Part shown: one piece after another, positions 12,323-20,595 of the stretch
Numbering within the stretch: position 1 is the first letter of the stretch
Layout: each line of letters opens with the position of its first letter
NCBI GenBank assembly: GCA_028284285.1
Contig: JANQSA010000002.1
Location: 35,086 to 99,085 of the forward strand
Source: Croceivirga sp.
GTDB lineage: Bacteria; Bacteroidota; Bacteroidia; Flavobacteriales; Flavobacteriaceae
DNA: 64,000 bases
Direction of reading: 5' to 3'
The notes under the pieces: generated by a model
Database searches by the model: none
Seen by the model: only the letters and a program-made list of their open reading frames with translations
Told to the model about the DNA's origin: nothing
Position numbers and translations under genes: made by a program

Positions 12323-12778
12323 ATGAAATATACCACGGAAGTCGTTATTGACCTTACGAGGGACGCCTTTATTGAAAAATTGGACAACCCGGATAATATG
12401 AAACACTGGATGCGTGGTTTCTTAGGGTATGAGAACTTGTCCGGAGAACCCGGCCAGGAAGGTGCCCGAATGAACATGCGTTTTAAAATGGGGAAACGGG
12501 AGATGGAAATGGTAGAAACCATCATTAAACGCAATATGCCTGAAGAACTCCATATGACCTATGATACCAAGGGTGTTCACAACATCCAAAAGAACTTTTT
12601 TAAAGAGGAGAATGGAAAAACCCGTTGGATTTCCGAAAGTGAGTTTCAATTTGAAGGATTGGGTATGAAAATCATGGCCCTTTTAATGCCGGGGGCATTT
12701 AAAAAACAATCCAGAAAATATGCGGAAGATTTTAAAAACTTTGCAGAAAAAGGAATTTCCGTTTTAGATGCTGAATAG
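12323..12778 (+). CDS. SRPBCC family protein
   Basis: 151 residues with the START/Bet v1-like layout: MKYTTEVVIDLTRDAFIEKL start, central GARMNMRF/METI strands, and a C-terminal amphipathic helix (LMPGAFKKQSRKYAEDFKNFAEKG) typical of polyketide-cyclase-like SRPBCC proteins. Ligand unknown. Single gene, divergent from the SurA operon with about 115 bp between them. Confidence 0.8.
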   Translation: MKYTTEVVIDLTRDAFIEKLDNPDNMKHWMRGFLGYENLSGEPGQEGARMNMRFKMGKREMEMVETIIKRNMPEELHMTYDTKGVHNIQKNFFKEENGKTRWISESEFQFEGLGMKIMALLMPGAFKKQSRKYAEDFKNFAEKGISVLDAE

Positions 12779-12916
12779 TATGAAATGAGCTTAAACTTTT
12801 TTAAGCATACCCTACCGAACATGATTAAAACAAGTTTATGTGAAAGCAAAGCGGTTCCATCTGCAATAAATTTTGGAATAGCTTTAATTTCAGTGTATTA
12901 CAAAATTTTTTAACAG

Positions 12917-13180
12917 ATGAAAACACCACTGTTGGACAGGAAAATACGACTGATCTGGGATTTCAGGGGTCCCGCCGCTACAAGTACAGCCGAGCATTAC
13001 ACCAGGCACCTTCGTGAGTATGTATTTCATGAAGAACTAAAATATGATCTGGTGGGATACAAAAAACTGGGTGAGTCACATAGTATCTCTTTTTTGGTGG
13101 TAGCTGAGTTTGAAATGCCAAAAGTCAGAGACGATCTGAAGCCCCACAGAGGAGAGGTTTATCTGGACGATTCCCTTTAA
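12917..13180 (+). CDS. Conserved hypothetical protein (87 aa)
   Basis: Small soluble protein without signal or membrane segment; starts MKTPLLDRKIRLIWDFRGP and has mixed alpha/beta character with several conserved-looking acidic and His residues (ISFLVVAEFEMPKVRDDLKPHRGEVYLD is the tail region). It lies 12 bp before the serine hydrolase gene, on the same strand, suggesting co-transcription. I do not recognise the family. Confidence 0.65.
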   Translation: MKTPLLDRKIRLIWDFRGPAATSTAEHYTRHLREYVFHEELKYDLVGYKKLGESHSISFLVVAEFEMPKVRDDLKPHRGEVYLDDSL

Positions 13181-13191
13181 CCCCTAAAGGC

Positions 13192-14325
13192 ATGATACAG
13201 CGTTACTGTATTTCCTTACTAGTTGCCCTGGGAATATCCTGTTCCTATACCTCTAAACCAACAAACGCGCTAAAGGCCGCCCTGGAATCCAATGATAGTA
13301 TCATACGATGGGTACTGGACAACGCAAAACAGTATCAGGTTCAGATACGGTATACTCAAATTGATAGGAAAGGAGATAGCATACAATTTACAGATATTGA
13401 TTTCGGGGTAGACCCTGATAATTACTTTTACCCAGCAAGCACGGTAAAATTTCCTGCGGCGGTTGCGGCCTTGGAAAAATTGAATACCCTGGATACTTTG
13501 GATAGGACGGACCGGTTTTACGTTGAGGGAGATTCTGTAGAAACCAATTTTGAAAGGGCCATACTTGAGATTTTTGCCGTGAGTGATAATGCCGCGAATA
13601 ACCGGCTAATTGAATTTTTAGGATTTGACTTTCTTAATGAGAGTATGCGGGAAAAAGGGGTTACTCCTATCCGGATCTCCCATAGATTGTCTACTTCCAA
13701 TGCCGATGATGTTACCACAAAACCATTGATCATCTACAAAAATGATAGCAGTATCGTACAGTCTTATCCTATAATTTCCGCACCGCCTCAACCTCTTAAA
13801 CTTCTGAACATCAAAAAGGGAAAAGGCTTTTACGCCAATGATTCGCTATATCGGGAGCCTTTTAGTTTTGAGCTAAAAAACTACTATCCGGTTGCAGCAC
13901 AACACGCATTGCTTAAACGCATTGTGTTTCCGGGTCAATTTCCGGAAAACCAACGATTTGGTTTATCTGAGGAACAACATCAATTTTTGCTGGACGCTAT
14001 GGCGGTTTTACCCTATGAAGCCGGTTATGAAAGGGAAGCCTTTTTTGACAGCTATGGTAAATTCTTTATGTTCGGGGATACCGAAGCACCTATTCCTGAT
14101 CATATAAAAATATACAACAAGGTAGGTTATGCCTATGGTACTTTAACCGATTGTGCCTACATCAGGGATACGAAAAATCAGGTGGAATTCTTACTCACTG
14201 CCACCCTATTGGTGAATGCAGATGAGGTATTCAATGATGATCAGTACGAGTATGATCAAATTGGTATTCCATTTTTAGCACAATTGGGACGCGAAATTTA
14301 TGATTATGAACTCCAAAGAAAGTAA
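13192..14325 (+). CDS. Beta-lactamase-fold serine hydrolase, lipoprotein
   Basis: 377 residues with a lipobox near residue 17 (VALGISC). Active-site motifs of the class A penicillin-binding superfamily: SxxK as YPASTVKFP (near residue 84), SDN as VSDNAANN (near residue 130) and a KTG-like triad as NKVGYAYG (near residue 310). The divergent KVG box and long insertions argue for an envelope peptidase or esterase rather than a dedicated antibiotic resistance enzyme. The TAA stop shares one base with the next gene's ATG. Confidence 0.82.
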   Translation: MIQRYCISLLVALGISCSYTSKPTNALKAALESNDSIIRWVLDNAKQYQVQIRYTQIDRKGDSIQFTDIDFGVDPDNYFYPASTVKFPAAVAALEKLNTLDTLDRTDRFYVEGDSVETNFERAILEIFAVSDNAANNRLIEFLGFDFLNESMREKGVTPIRISHRLSTSNADDVTTKPLIIYKNDSSIVQSYPIISAPPQPLKLLNIKKGKGFYANDSLYREPFSFELKNYYPVAAQHALLKRIVFPGQFPENQRFGLSEEQHQFLLDAMAVLPYEAGYEREAFFDSYGKFFMFGDTEAPIPDHIKIYNKVGYAYGTLTDCAYIRDTKNQVEFLLTATLLVNADEVFNDDQYEYDQIGIPFLAQLGREIYDYELQRK

Positions 14326-14837
14326 TGAGCACTTTAGCCTTTGACCAATTCACAAAAAAGATCTTCATAAAAGCCCCGGTGGAAAGGCTGTATACCTATT
14401 GGGCTACCGCAGCTGGGATTACCACCTGGTTTTTGCGGAAAGCTACCTACAAAGATGGCAATGGAGTAGTACGAAAACCTAAAGCCCTGGTACAAGCCGG
14501 GGATACCTATACCTGGGAATGGCACAACTGGGAGGGACAAGAGCATGGAAAGGTGCTACAGGCCAATGATAAGGATTTTATGGAGATAAGCTTCTCCAAT
14601 AGCAAAGTGGCTATCACTTTGAAAAAAGTAGGTCAGGCCACTTTACTGACGTTAATTCAATATGGCATTCCTACTGATGACGAAAGCAAGTTAAATATCC
14701 ATTATGGTTGTAGTAATGGGTGGACATTTTGGTTAGCTAATCTCAAAGCGTATGCAGAACACGGTATATTGCTCAATGAGGAGGAGTTTGACCTCACTAA
14801 CATTCCGTTAGCAGGATTTGAATTTGTTAATATATAA
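14325..14837 (+). CDS. SRPBCC/AHSA1-like protein
   Basis: 170 residues. The N-terminus FTKKIFIKAPVERLYTYWATAAGITTWF matches the first strand and helices of Aha1/CalC-like SRPBCC proteins, and the tail region CSNGWTFWLANLKAYAEHG matches the C-terminal helix. TAATG-coupled to the serine hydrolase. Probably binds a hydrophobic ligand; function unknown. Confidence 0.83.
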   Translation: MSTLAFDQFTKKIFIKAPVERLYTYWATAAGITTWFLRKATYKDGNGVVRKPKALVQAGDTYTWEWHNWEGQEHGKVLQANDKDFMEISFSNSKVAITLKKVGQATLLTLIQYGIPTDDESKLNIHYGCSNGWTFWLANLKAYAEHGILLNEEEFDLTNIPLAGFEFVNI

Positions 14838-14927
14838 AACAACTTCGCGAAAGGTCCTAGTGTTTTCGAGTCATTTTTCAAGCTTTCCCTACTATGTCCA
14901 GATAGTTAAGCTATGTCCCAAAATAAA

Positions 14928-14961
14928 GAAACCCTTCCCTAAGTCTATCGGGAAAGGTTTC
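14928..14961. terminator. Stem-loop between convergent SRPBCC and FAS1 genes
   Basis: GAAACC-C-TTCCC pairs with GGGAA-A-GGTTTC around a 10-base loop; it lies between two convergent genes and could end both transcripts. The 3' T-run on the + strand is short (TTTCTT). Confidence 0.55.
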
Positions 14962-15000
14962 CTTTCTTAAGCGTAAAATCCAAAGCCTTTTCGGCACTAC

Positions 15001-15519
15001 TTATTTAGGCATTACCACATCTTCAATGATGTGAATGACACCATTGGAAGCCATTACGTCTGTTTTGGCAATTTTGCTATAGTTGCCGTTAGCATCTTGA
15101 AGATAAATTCCGCCATCTTTACTTACAGCGGTCACCTTACCACCATTTAGAGTGGTTAATTCGGCCTTACCTTTACCTTTCTCCAAAGCAGCGACTACAT
15201 CGGCAGCTGCAATTTTTCCAGACACCACGTGATAGGTTAAGATGGCCGCCAGTTTTTCTTTATTAGCGGGCTGCAAAAGCGAGTTAAGGGTATTCTTATC
15301 AATCTTGGCAAAACCGGAATTAACCGGAGCAAAAACGGTGAAAGGGCCATCTCCTTTCAACGCATTTACTAAATCTGCAGCTTTTAGGGCTGTGACCAAA
15401 GTGGAAAAATCATCCACTGAAACCGCGATGTCAACAATATCCTTCCCTTTCTGGGCTTTACTGGTTTGTACTGCGGCGATAAGAGCAATAGTAGTGAGGA
15501 TAAAAATTAATTTTTTCAT
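15001..15519 (-). CDS. Secreted fasciclin (FAS1) domain protein
   Basis: 172 residues: signal peptide (MKKLIFILTTIALIAAVQTSKAQ) and one FAS1 domain with the H1 motif DGPFTVFAPVNSGFAKI and H2 region YHVVSGKI, ending in SNGVIHIIEDVVMPK. FAS1 domains act in adhesion at the cell surface. Transcribed divergently from an ECF sigma/anti-sigma pair 123 bp away, so it is a likely target of that sigma factor. Confidence 0.93.
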   Translation of the reverse strand: MKKLIFILTTIALIAAVQTSKAQKGKDIVDIAVSVDDFSTLVTALKAADLVNALKGDGPFTVFAPVNSGFAKIDKNTLNSLLQPANKEKLAAILTYHVVSGKIAAADVVAALEKGKGKAELTTLNGGKVTAVSKDGGIYLQDANGNYSKIAKTDVMASNGVIHIIEDVVMPK

Positions 15520-15642
15520 TTTTTACTGTTTAATTGTTAAAAGTTTAATTCAAATCTATTTGCGCGCTTTTGTTCGTAAATACACGGTAACAATTGCCAT
15601 GGATGAGCGAAAACCAATTTTATCATATCTTTAACACCGCCT

Positions 15643-16206
15643 ATGTCCCATCATAAAGAAGACGTTGAAGTAATCAAACGCATCAAAAACAAAGAAAAAG
15701 ATGCACTCTATCTGCTTTATGATAAATACTCCGGTGCTCTTTTCGGAATAATTCTTAGAATTTGTCGTAATCAAACGTTGGCTGAAGATTTATTGCAAGA
15801 GACATTTATAAAGATCTGGGAAAACATTCAGGGTTATGACAATGATAAGGGTAGGTTCTATACCTGGGCGTACAGAATAGCAAAAAATACCACCTTAAAT
15901 GCCCTAAGAAAATCAGATATGCTCATCCAAACCGAGGATTTGGGTGTAGTTAAGGATAAAGGCACAACAACAACCGAGGTAGATTTAGATAAACTCAATG
16001 GTGCTATAAATACCTTGGAGCCGCATCATCAGGAAGCGCTCTCTTTGGTATATTTCCGGGGATATACGCATCGGGAGGCCAATGAAGCCATGGGAGTGCC
16101 CCTGGGAACATTTAAAAGTTATGTGCGTCAGGCACTACAGTTACTTCGGGAGAGTTATAAAAGTGAATTGCTGTTGATCTGGTGGTTATTTGTAACTATG
16201 GTATGA
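15643..16206 (+). CDS. ECF RNA polymerase sigma factor, SigK-like
   Basis: 187 residues. Region 2: LYDKYSGALFGIILRICRNQTLAEDLLQETFIKIWENI (near residues 27-65) with the core-binding and -10-recognition helices. Region 4: LEPHHQEALSLVYFRGYTHREANEAMGVPLGTFKSYVRQALQLLR (near residues 127-170). ATGA overlap with the RskA-type anti-sigma gene. Together with the divergent FAS1 gene this is a SigK-RskA-like module. Confidence 0.92.
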   Translation: MSHHKEDVEVIKRIKNKEKDALYLLYDKYSGALFGIILRICRNQTLAEDLLQETFIKIWENIQGYDNDKGRFYTWAYRIAKNTTLNALRKSDMLIQTEDLGVVKDKGTTTTEVDLDKLNGAINTLEPHHQEALSLVYFRGYTHREANEAMGVPLGTFKSYVRQALQLLRESYKSELLLIWWLFVTMV

Positions 16207-16958
16207 GAAATAAGAAGGACATTGTGGAGGAAGGTTTACTGGAGAAGTACCTATTGGATGAGCTTACCGCAGAAGAAGTGGAAAAAGTGGAGTTGGCCCT
16301 TGCCCATGACCCGGTCTTAAAGGAAAAGTTTCAACTTTTGGAGGCGGACTTTGAAAAAATGGCATTTGAAAACGCCATTGCTCCTCCGGTGGCGGTAAAA
16401 TCCAAGCTGATCACCCGTCTGGAACGCTCAAGAGTCAAAACCTTGTCTCCCAATTGGTTATGGATAGCAGCAAGCCTCGCTGCTCTATTTTTGTTAAGTA
16501 CCCTCTGGATGTTTACAAATTGGCAATCCACAAAAAATGAATTGAATTCGTTAAAAAATCAATCCGTAGTGTTGCAGGAACGCCTGGAAGAGTTAGAGGA
16601 AAACTATGCACTTACCAACAATCGGCTGCAAATCATTAATAGCCCCGCTACCATACCCTTTGTGCTTAAGGGCAATGAGAAAGCACCTGACTCCCGGGCT
16701 GTGGCCTTTGTGAACCACACCAACAAATTGGTGGTGGTAAACCCAAGAGGCCTACCCTCCTTACCCAAACACCAAACCTATCAAATGTGGAGTGATGTGG
16801 AAGGAGAAATGATTAACATGGGACTACTCCCCACAGATAAAGATTTGGTTACCTTAAAGTATATAGATCATGCGGAATCCCTGAATATTACCATTGAACC
16901 GGCAGGGGGCAATGACCACCCTACCGTGGAACAACTAATTTCTGCCGTTACCTTATGA
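16203..16958 (+). CDS. RskA-type membrane anti-sigma factor
   Basis: 251 residues from ATG 16203: N-terminal helical anti-sigma domain (EEGLLEKYLLDELTAEEVEKVELAL), one membrane segment near residues 88-104 (WLWIAASLAALFLLSTLWM), a coiled coil just after it (NELNSLKNQSVVLQERLEELEENY) and a periplasmic RskA domain (KLVVVNPRGLPSLPKHQTYQMW...LNITIEPAGGNDHPT). Would hold the sigma factor at the membrane until an envelope signal. A GTG/ATG seven codons upstream lies inside the sigma gene. Confidence 0.9.
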   Translation: MRNKKDIVEEGLLEKYLLDELTAEEVEKVELALAHDPVLKEKFQLLEADFEKMAFENAIAPPVAVKSKLITRLERSRVKTLSPNWLWIAASLAALFLLSTLWMFTNWQSTKNELNSLKNQSVVLQERLEELEENYALTNNRLQIINSPATIPFVLKGNEKAPDSRAVAFVNHTNKLVVVNPRGLPSLPKHQTYQMWSDVEGEMINMGLLPTDKDLVTLKYIDHAESLNITIEPAGGNDHPTVEQLISAVTL

Positions 16959-16966
16959 TCTAACGT

Positions 16967-18583
16967 TTAGGAAACCATGATAAAATCCGTATTTACCATT
17001 TCATTGGACAGTAATACGGCATCCAGATCAATGCCTTCAATAGGTTTTATGATCTCTAATTCAGGATCCCACTCAATTCTACGCCCCAATTTCCAGGAGA
17101 GTCCTGCCATGTGAGCGGATATGGCCTCTTCAAAACCTTCTTTTATCCCACAACTTACGGTGCCATCATTTTTAATAGCGCTTAACCATTCCCTCATGTG
17201 GAGAAAGGTAGAATCCACCCGTTTTCCATTAATATAGGTCCACATTAAGCCTTTATCGGCAAAATATTGCGATGTGGCTGAAGAAATCGCATCCGGTGAA
17301 TTGGCACCCGGATCATATTGGTAAATGGGCGTCCCGGGATACATTTTTTCATTCTCCAGCATCTCACGGTATCGGGTAGAACCGCCATCCGGCCATATGG
17401 TAAGCCTGTTGCCCAGTTCCATTGTAGCATCATGCCCCATTAAAATAGTTGGCCGACTAAATCCATTTCCCAATGTAGCACTATAGCAAAATGTCATTCC
17501 CATTTCTTTTCCCCGCAGTTGACTACTTCCCGTACTGAAATTTGGGAATTCCATATTTACTTGTAACACGTCGGGGACATTTCTTCCGTCATTATGGGTG
17601 TATACCCCACCGGAAGCCATAACCGAATCAGGGATCCCCATATTGAGTACGCAGTTCAAACGATCATAGTCATGGGTCAATAGATCTCCTGAAAGTCCCG
17701 AGCCGTAAGCCCACCATTTTCGCCATCTAAAAAAATGGTTTTTGTTAAAAGGAATCTTCGGTGCAGTGCCTAAAAATTGCTCCCAATCAATGGTAGTTTC
17801 ATTGGCATTTTCATCTATTTCATAATTCCAGGCCCCATTGTCATCATTTCTATTCGTATTGGTTTGAATGAGGGAGACATGGCCCAAAGTACCTTTGTCC
17901 ACAATATCTTTTGCCGTTCTAAAACTAAGGGTTTGCCTATGTTGGTGGCCTACGGAAAAAACAGCCTTTGATTGTTGGGCGGCCTCCCGTAAACGGTAGG
18001 TTTCTTCAATGGTATGGGTCATGGGCTTTTCCACATACACATGGATGTTATTCTCCAGGGCTTCAATGGCCATAGGCGCGTGCCAGTGATCCGGAGTGGC
18101 AATGACCACCGCATCAATATCGCCGCTATGGATCATTTCCTGATACGTACGATATCGCTTTATGGTATTATCCGAAGTAGAAAATGAATTGAGTGCCCGC
18201 TCTGCTTTAACATCAAAAATATCACATACCCCAGCTAGTTTCACATTTAGTTTTTCCTGGTTCATGAAGTCCTCCAGGCCCTTGTTATCAGGATTTTCCC
18301 GGGTGGCTAATTCCATATCCGCTATCCATTCTTTGGTGGCAAATCCCAAAGAGCGACAAAGCTGCTCCCCGCGAATGCCAAAACCAATGATCCCCACTCG
18401 TATAGGGTCTCCCGAAATACCGGGAACCGCCTGTGGCAATGAGGGGGTAATATTAAGTTGCTGCAGTATTTCGGTGCGTTCTCGTCTTTTCCCTACTATT
18501 GAAGCCGCTCCTGCCCACCAGACTGCTCCTAAAATGGGTAATCCGCCTAACCCTTTTAATAAATCTCTTCTAGTCCATTTCAT
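16967..18583 (-). CDS. Tat-exported Gfo/Idh/MocA-family oxidoreductase
   Basis: 538 residues. Twin-arginine signal WTRRDLLKGLGGLPILGAVWW at the N-terminus, then a Rossmann domain (IRVGIIGFGIRGEQL) and the family motif VEKPMTHTIEETYRL with the catalytic-region pattern GHQHR...THDYDRLNCVLNMG. Probably acts on a sugar or cyclitol derivative in the periplasm with bound NAD(P). ATGA-coupled downstream of a DoxX gene. Substrate unknown. Confidence 0.88.
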   Translation of the reverse strand: MKWTRRDLLKGLGGLPILGAVWWAGAASIVGKRRERTEILQQLNITPSLPQAVPGISGDPIRVGIIGFGIRGEQLCRSLGFATKEWIADMELATRENPDNKGLEDFMNQEKLNVKLAGVCDIFDVKAERALNSFSTSDNTIKRYRTYQEMIHSGDIDAVVIATPDHWHAPMAIEALENNIHVYVEKPMTHTIEETYRLREAAQQSKAVFSVGHQHRQTLSFRTAKDIVDKGTLGHVSLIQTNTNRNDDNGAWNYEIDENANETTIDWEQFLGTAPKIPFNKNHFFRWRKWWAYGSGLSGDLLTHDYDRLNCVLNMGIPDSVMASGGVYTHNDGRNVPDVLQVNMEFPNFSTGSSQLRGKEMGMTFCYSATLGNGFSRPTILMGHDATMELGNRLTIWPDGGSTRYREMLENEKMYPGTPIYQYDPGANSPDAISSATSQYFADKGLMWTYINGKRVDSTFLHMREWLSAIKNDGTVSCGIKEGFEEAISAHMAGLSWKLGRRIEWDPELEIIKPIEGIDLDAVLLSNEMVNTDFIMVS

Positions 18584-19062
18584 AATGCATCCGTTTTTGC
18601 CAATTTTCGATTTCTAAAATACTCCAGGCCAAATTTCCTTCCTGTGGGAAGGTAGTAAACGACCAACAAGGCTACCAATTCAATCAGGTTTTTGTTTACC
18701 AACCAATAGTTGCCCTCAACATTTAACTGCGTTAAACCCGGGAATGGGGGGTGCGATAAATAATACATGGCCAATAGCCCAATACCCACTATAGCCCCAA
18801 TACGTTCAAAAATACCTAGCAGAAGCGTTATTCCTACGAAAACGAGTGCCGCCATATTTAATGTATCTACCCAATACATGATACTGTCATTTGCCAAAGC
18901 TGTAAAAACTGACTTTAAAGGTCCTTGTGCGGATGCCAGGTATCCATAGGATGTCCAATCCGGATTGTACACTTTTGAGATACCTTCGTACAAAAAATGC
19001 CACCCTATTAATACCCGCAAAATGGTGACAACTACAGTTATTTTGTTTTGATTTCGGTTCAT
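18580..19062 (-). CDS. DoxX-family membrane protein
   Basis: 160 residues with four hydrophobic segments and the DoxX opening VTILRVLIGWHFLYEGISKVYNPDW plus ALVFVGITLLLGIFERIGAIVG. First gene of a two-gene unit with the Gfo/Idh/MocA oxidoreductase; DoxX-like proteins often accompany secreted oxidoreductases as quinone-interacting membrane partners. Confidence 0.85.
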   Translation of the reverse strand: MNRNQNKITVVVTILRVLIGWHFLYEGISKVYNPDWTSYGYLASAQGPLKSVFTALANDSIMYWVDTLNMAALVFVGITLLLGIFERIGAIVGIGLLAMYYLSHPPFPGLTQLNVEGNYWLVNKNLIELVALLVVYYLPTGRKFGLEYFRNRKLAKTDAL

Positions 19063-19251
19063 CGAAGTTTGTTCGCTTTTAGTAAAAAAATGATAGCAAG
19101 GTTGACGAAGAACCGGACAGAAGTCAGGTTCCCCAAAGCCTAACCCTAAATATAGGTTGCCTCTAAAGCTACAAAAATGATTATTGTTAGGAAACCGGAT
19201 TTTCTTTACGGGTAGCCAAACGCTCTTTACGATCGCACCCCCCGAGAAGGC

Positions 19252-20553
19252 TTAGGCCGGCTTCCCGTAGAGATCAAAATCAGATGCTTCTGAAATTGTG
19301 ATGGTCGCAAAATCACCGATTTTTACATAGTGTTTTGAAGCATCTATTAGCACTTCATTATCCACATCCGGCGAGTCAAATTCCGTACGCCCTACGAAAT
19401 AATTACCTTCTTTCCGATCTATAATACAACGGAAGGTTTTCCCTATTTTCTCCTGATTTAACTCCCAGGATATCTGGGATTGAATCTCCATAATTTCACT
19501 GGCCCGTTGCTGTTTTACTTCTTCCGGGACATCATCCTTTAATGAATAGGCATGGGTATTTTCTTCATGGCTGTAAGTAAAACAACCCAAGCGCTCAAAG
19601 CGCATTTCCCGCACCCAATGTTTTAAGGTTTGAAAATCCTCATCCGTTTCCCCGGGATAACCCACAATCAGGGTGGTTCGGATGGCCATTTCGGGAACGG
19701 CTTCCCTAAAGTCCTGAAGTAATTTCGTGGTCTTTGCCTTGGTCGTCCCCCTACGCATGCTTTTCAGTATGGGATCGGCGATATGTTGCAAGGGGATGTC
19801 GATATAGTTACAGATTTTGGGCTCGGTTCGCATCACCTCCAGGACGTCCATCGGAAATCCCGTGGGAAAAGCGTAATGCAATCGTATCCACTCAATACCT
19901 TCCACTTTTACCAATTCCTTTAGCAAGGCCGCTAAATTTCGCTTTTTGTACAGGTCCAACCCATAATACGTTAAGTCCTGTGCGATCAGGATCAATTCTT
20001 TTACCCCTTTGGCAGCTAATCCGGAGGCTTCCGTCACCAGATCTTCAATGGGTTTACTTCTATGTTTGCCGCGCATTAACGGGATGGCACAGAACGAACA
20101 AGGCCTGTCGCACCCCTCGGCAATCTTTAAATAGGCGTAGTTTTTTGGTGTGGTGGTCAAGCGTTCGCCCAATAGTTCATGCTTGTAATCCGCCCCGAGG
20201 GCTTTTAGCAGATTAGGTAAATCGCTTGTGCCAAAGTACTGATCCACATTGGGGATCTCCTGTTCCAGGTCCGGTTTATAGCGCTCACTCAAACATCCGG
20301 TGACAAATACTTTATCCACTTCCCCGGCCTCTTTCTTTTGCACATATTCCAAAATGGTGTTTACACTTTCCTCCTTGGCATTGGCAATAAACCCACAGGT
20401 ATTGATCACCACTACATTCCCTTCCTCCTCGTGCACCACTTCTTTATTGTTGGCGCGTAATTGCCCCATCAACACCTCGGAATCGTACACATTTTTGCTG
20501 CATCCTAAAGTGACAACATTGATAGTATTCTTTTTCAGGGATTTAGTGCGCAT
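19252..20553 (-). CDS. rimO: Ribosomal protein S12 methylthiotransferase
   Basis: 433 residues, usual RimO length. N-terminal methylthiotransferase domain (INVVTLGCSKNVYDSEVLMGQL with the first cluster cysteine), radical SAM motif CDRPCSFCAIP near residue 145 (CxxxCxxC), and a C-terminal TRAM domain. It methylthiolates Asp of uS12. SKN in the first block fits RimO rather than MiaB. Monocistronic in appearance. Confidence 0.96.
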   Translation of the reverse strand: MRTKSLKKNTINVVTLGCSKNVYDSEVLMGQLRANNKEVVHEEEGNVVVINTCGFIANAKEESVNTILEYVQKKEAGEVDKVFVTGCLSERYKPDLEQEIPNVDQYFGTSDLPNLLKALGADYKHELLGERLTTTPKNYAYLKIAEGCDRPCSFCAIPLMRGKHRSKPIEDLVTEASGLAAKGVKELILIAQDLTYYGLDLYKKRNLAALLKELVKVEGIEWIRLHYAFPTGFPMDVLEVMRTEPKICNYIDIPLQHIADPILKSMRRGTTKAKTTKLLQDFREAVPEMAIRTTLIVGYPGETDEDFQTLKHWVREMRFERLGCFTYSHEENTHAYSLKDDVPEEVKQQRASEIMEIQSQISWELNQEKIGKTFRCIIDRKEGNYFVGRTEFDSPDVDNEVLIDASKHYVKIGDFATITISEASDFDLYGKPA

Positions 20554-20595
20554 ACCTTCTTTTAAATGGAGGGCAAAAATACGAAAGTCCGGGCG

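Noticed and set aside
13192..14325. Antibiotic-resistance beta-lactamase
   Set aside because: The fold motifs fit, but the KTG box is KVG and insertions are large, so resistance cannot be claimed.
15588..15630. Possible ECF promoter between FAS1 and the sigK-like gene (GTAACA near 15589 with CGAAAA downstream)
   Set aside because: Only a single, weak half-match in the + direction and no matching copy facing the FAS1 gene; not strong enough to call.
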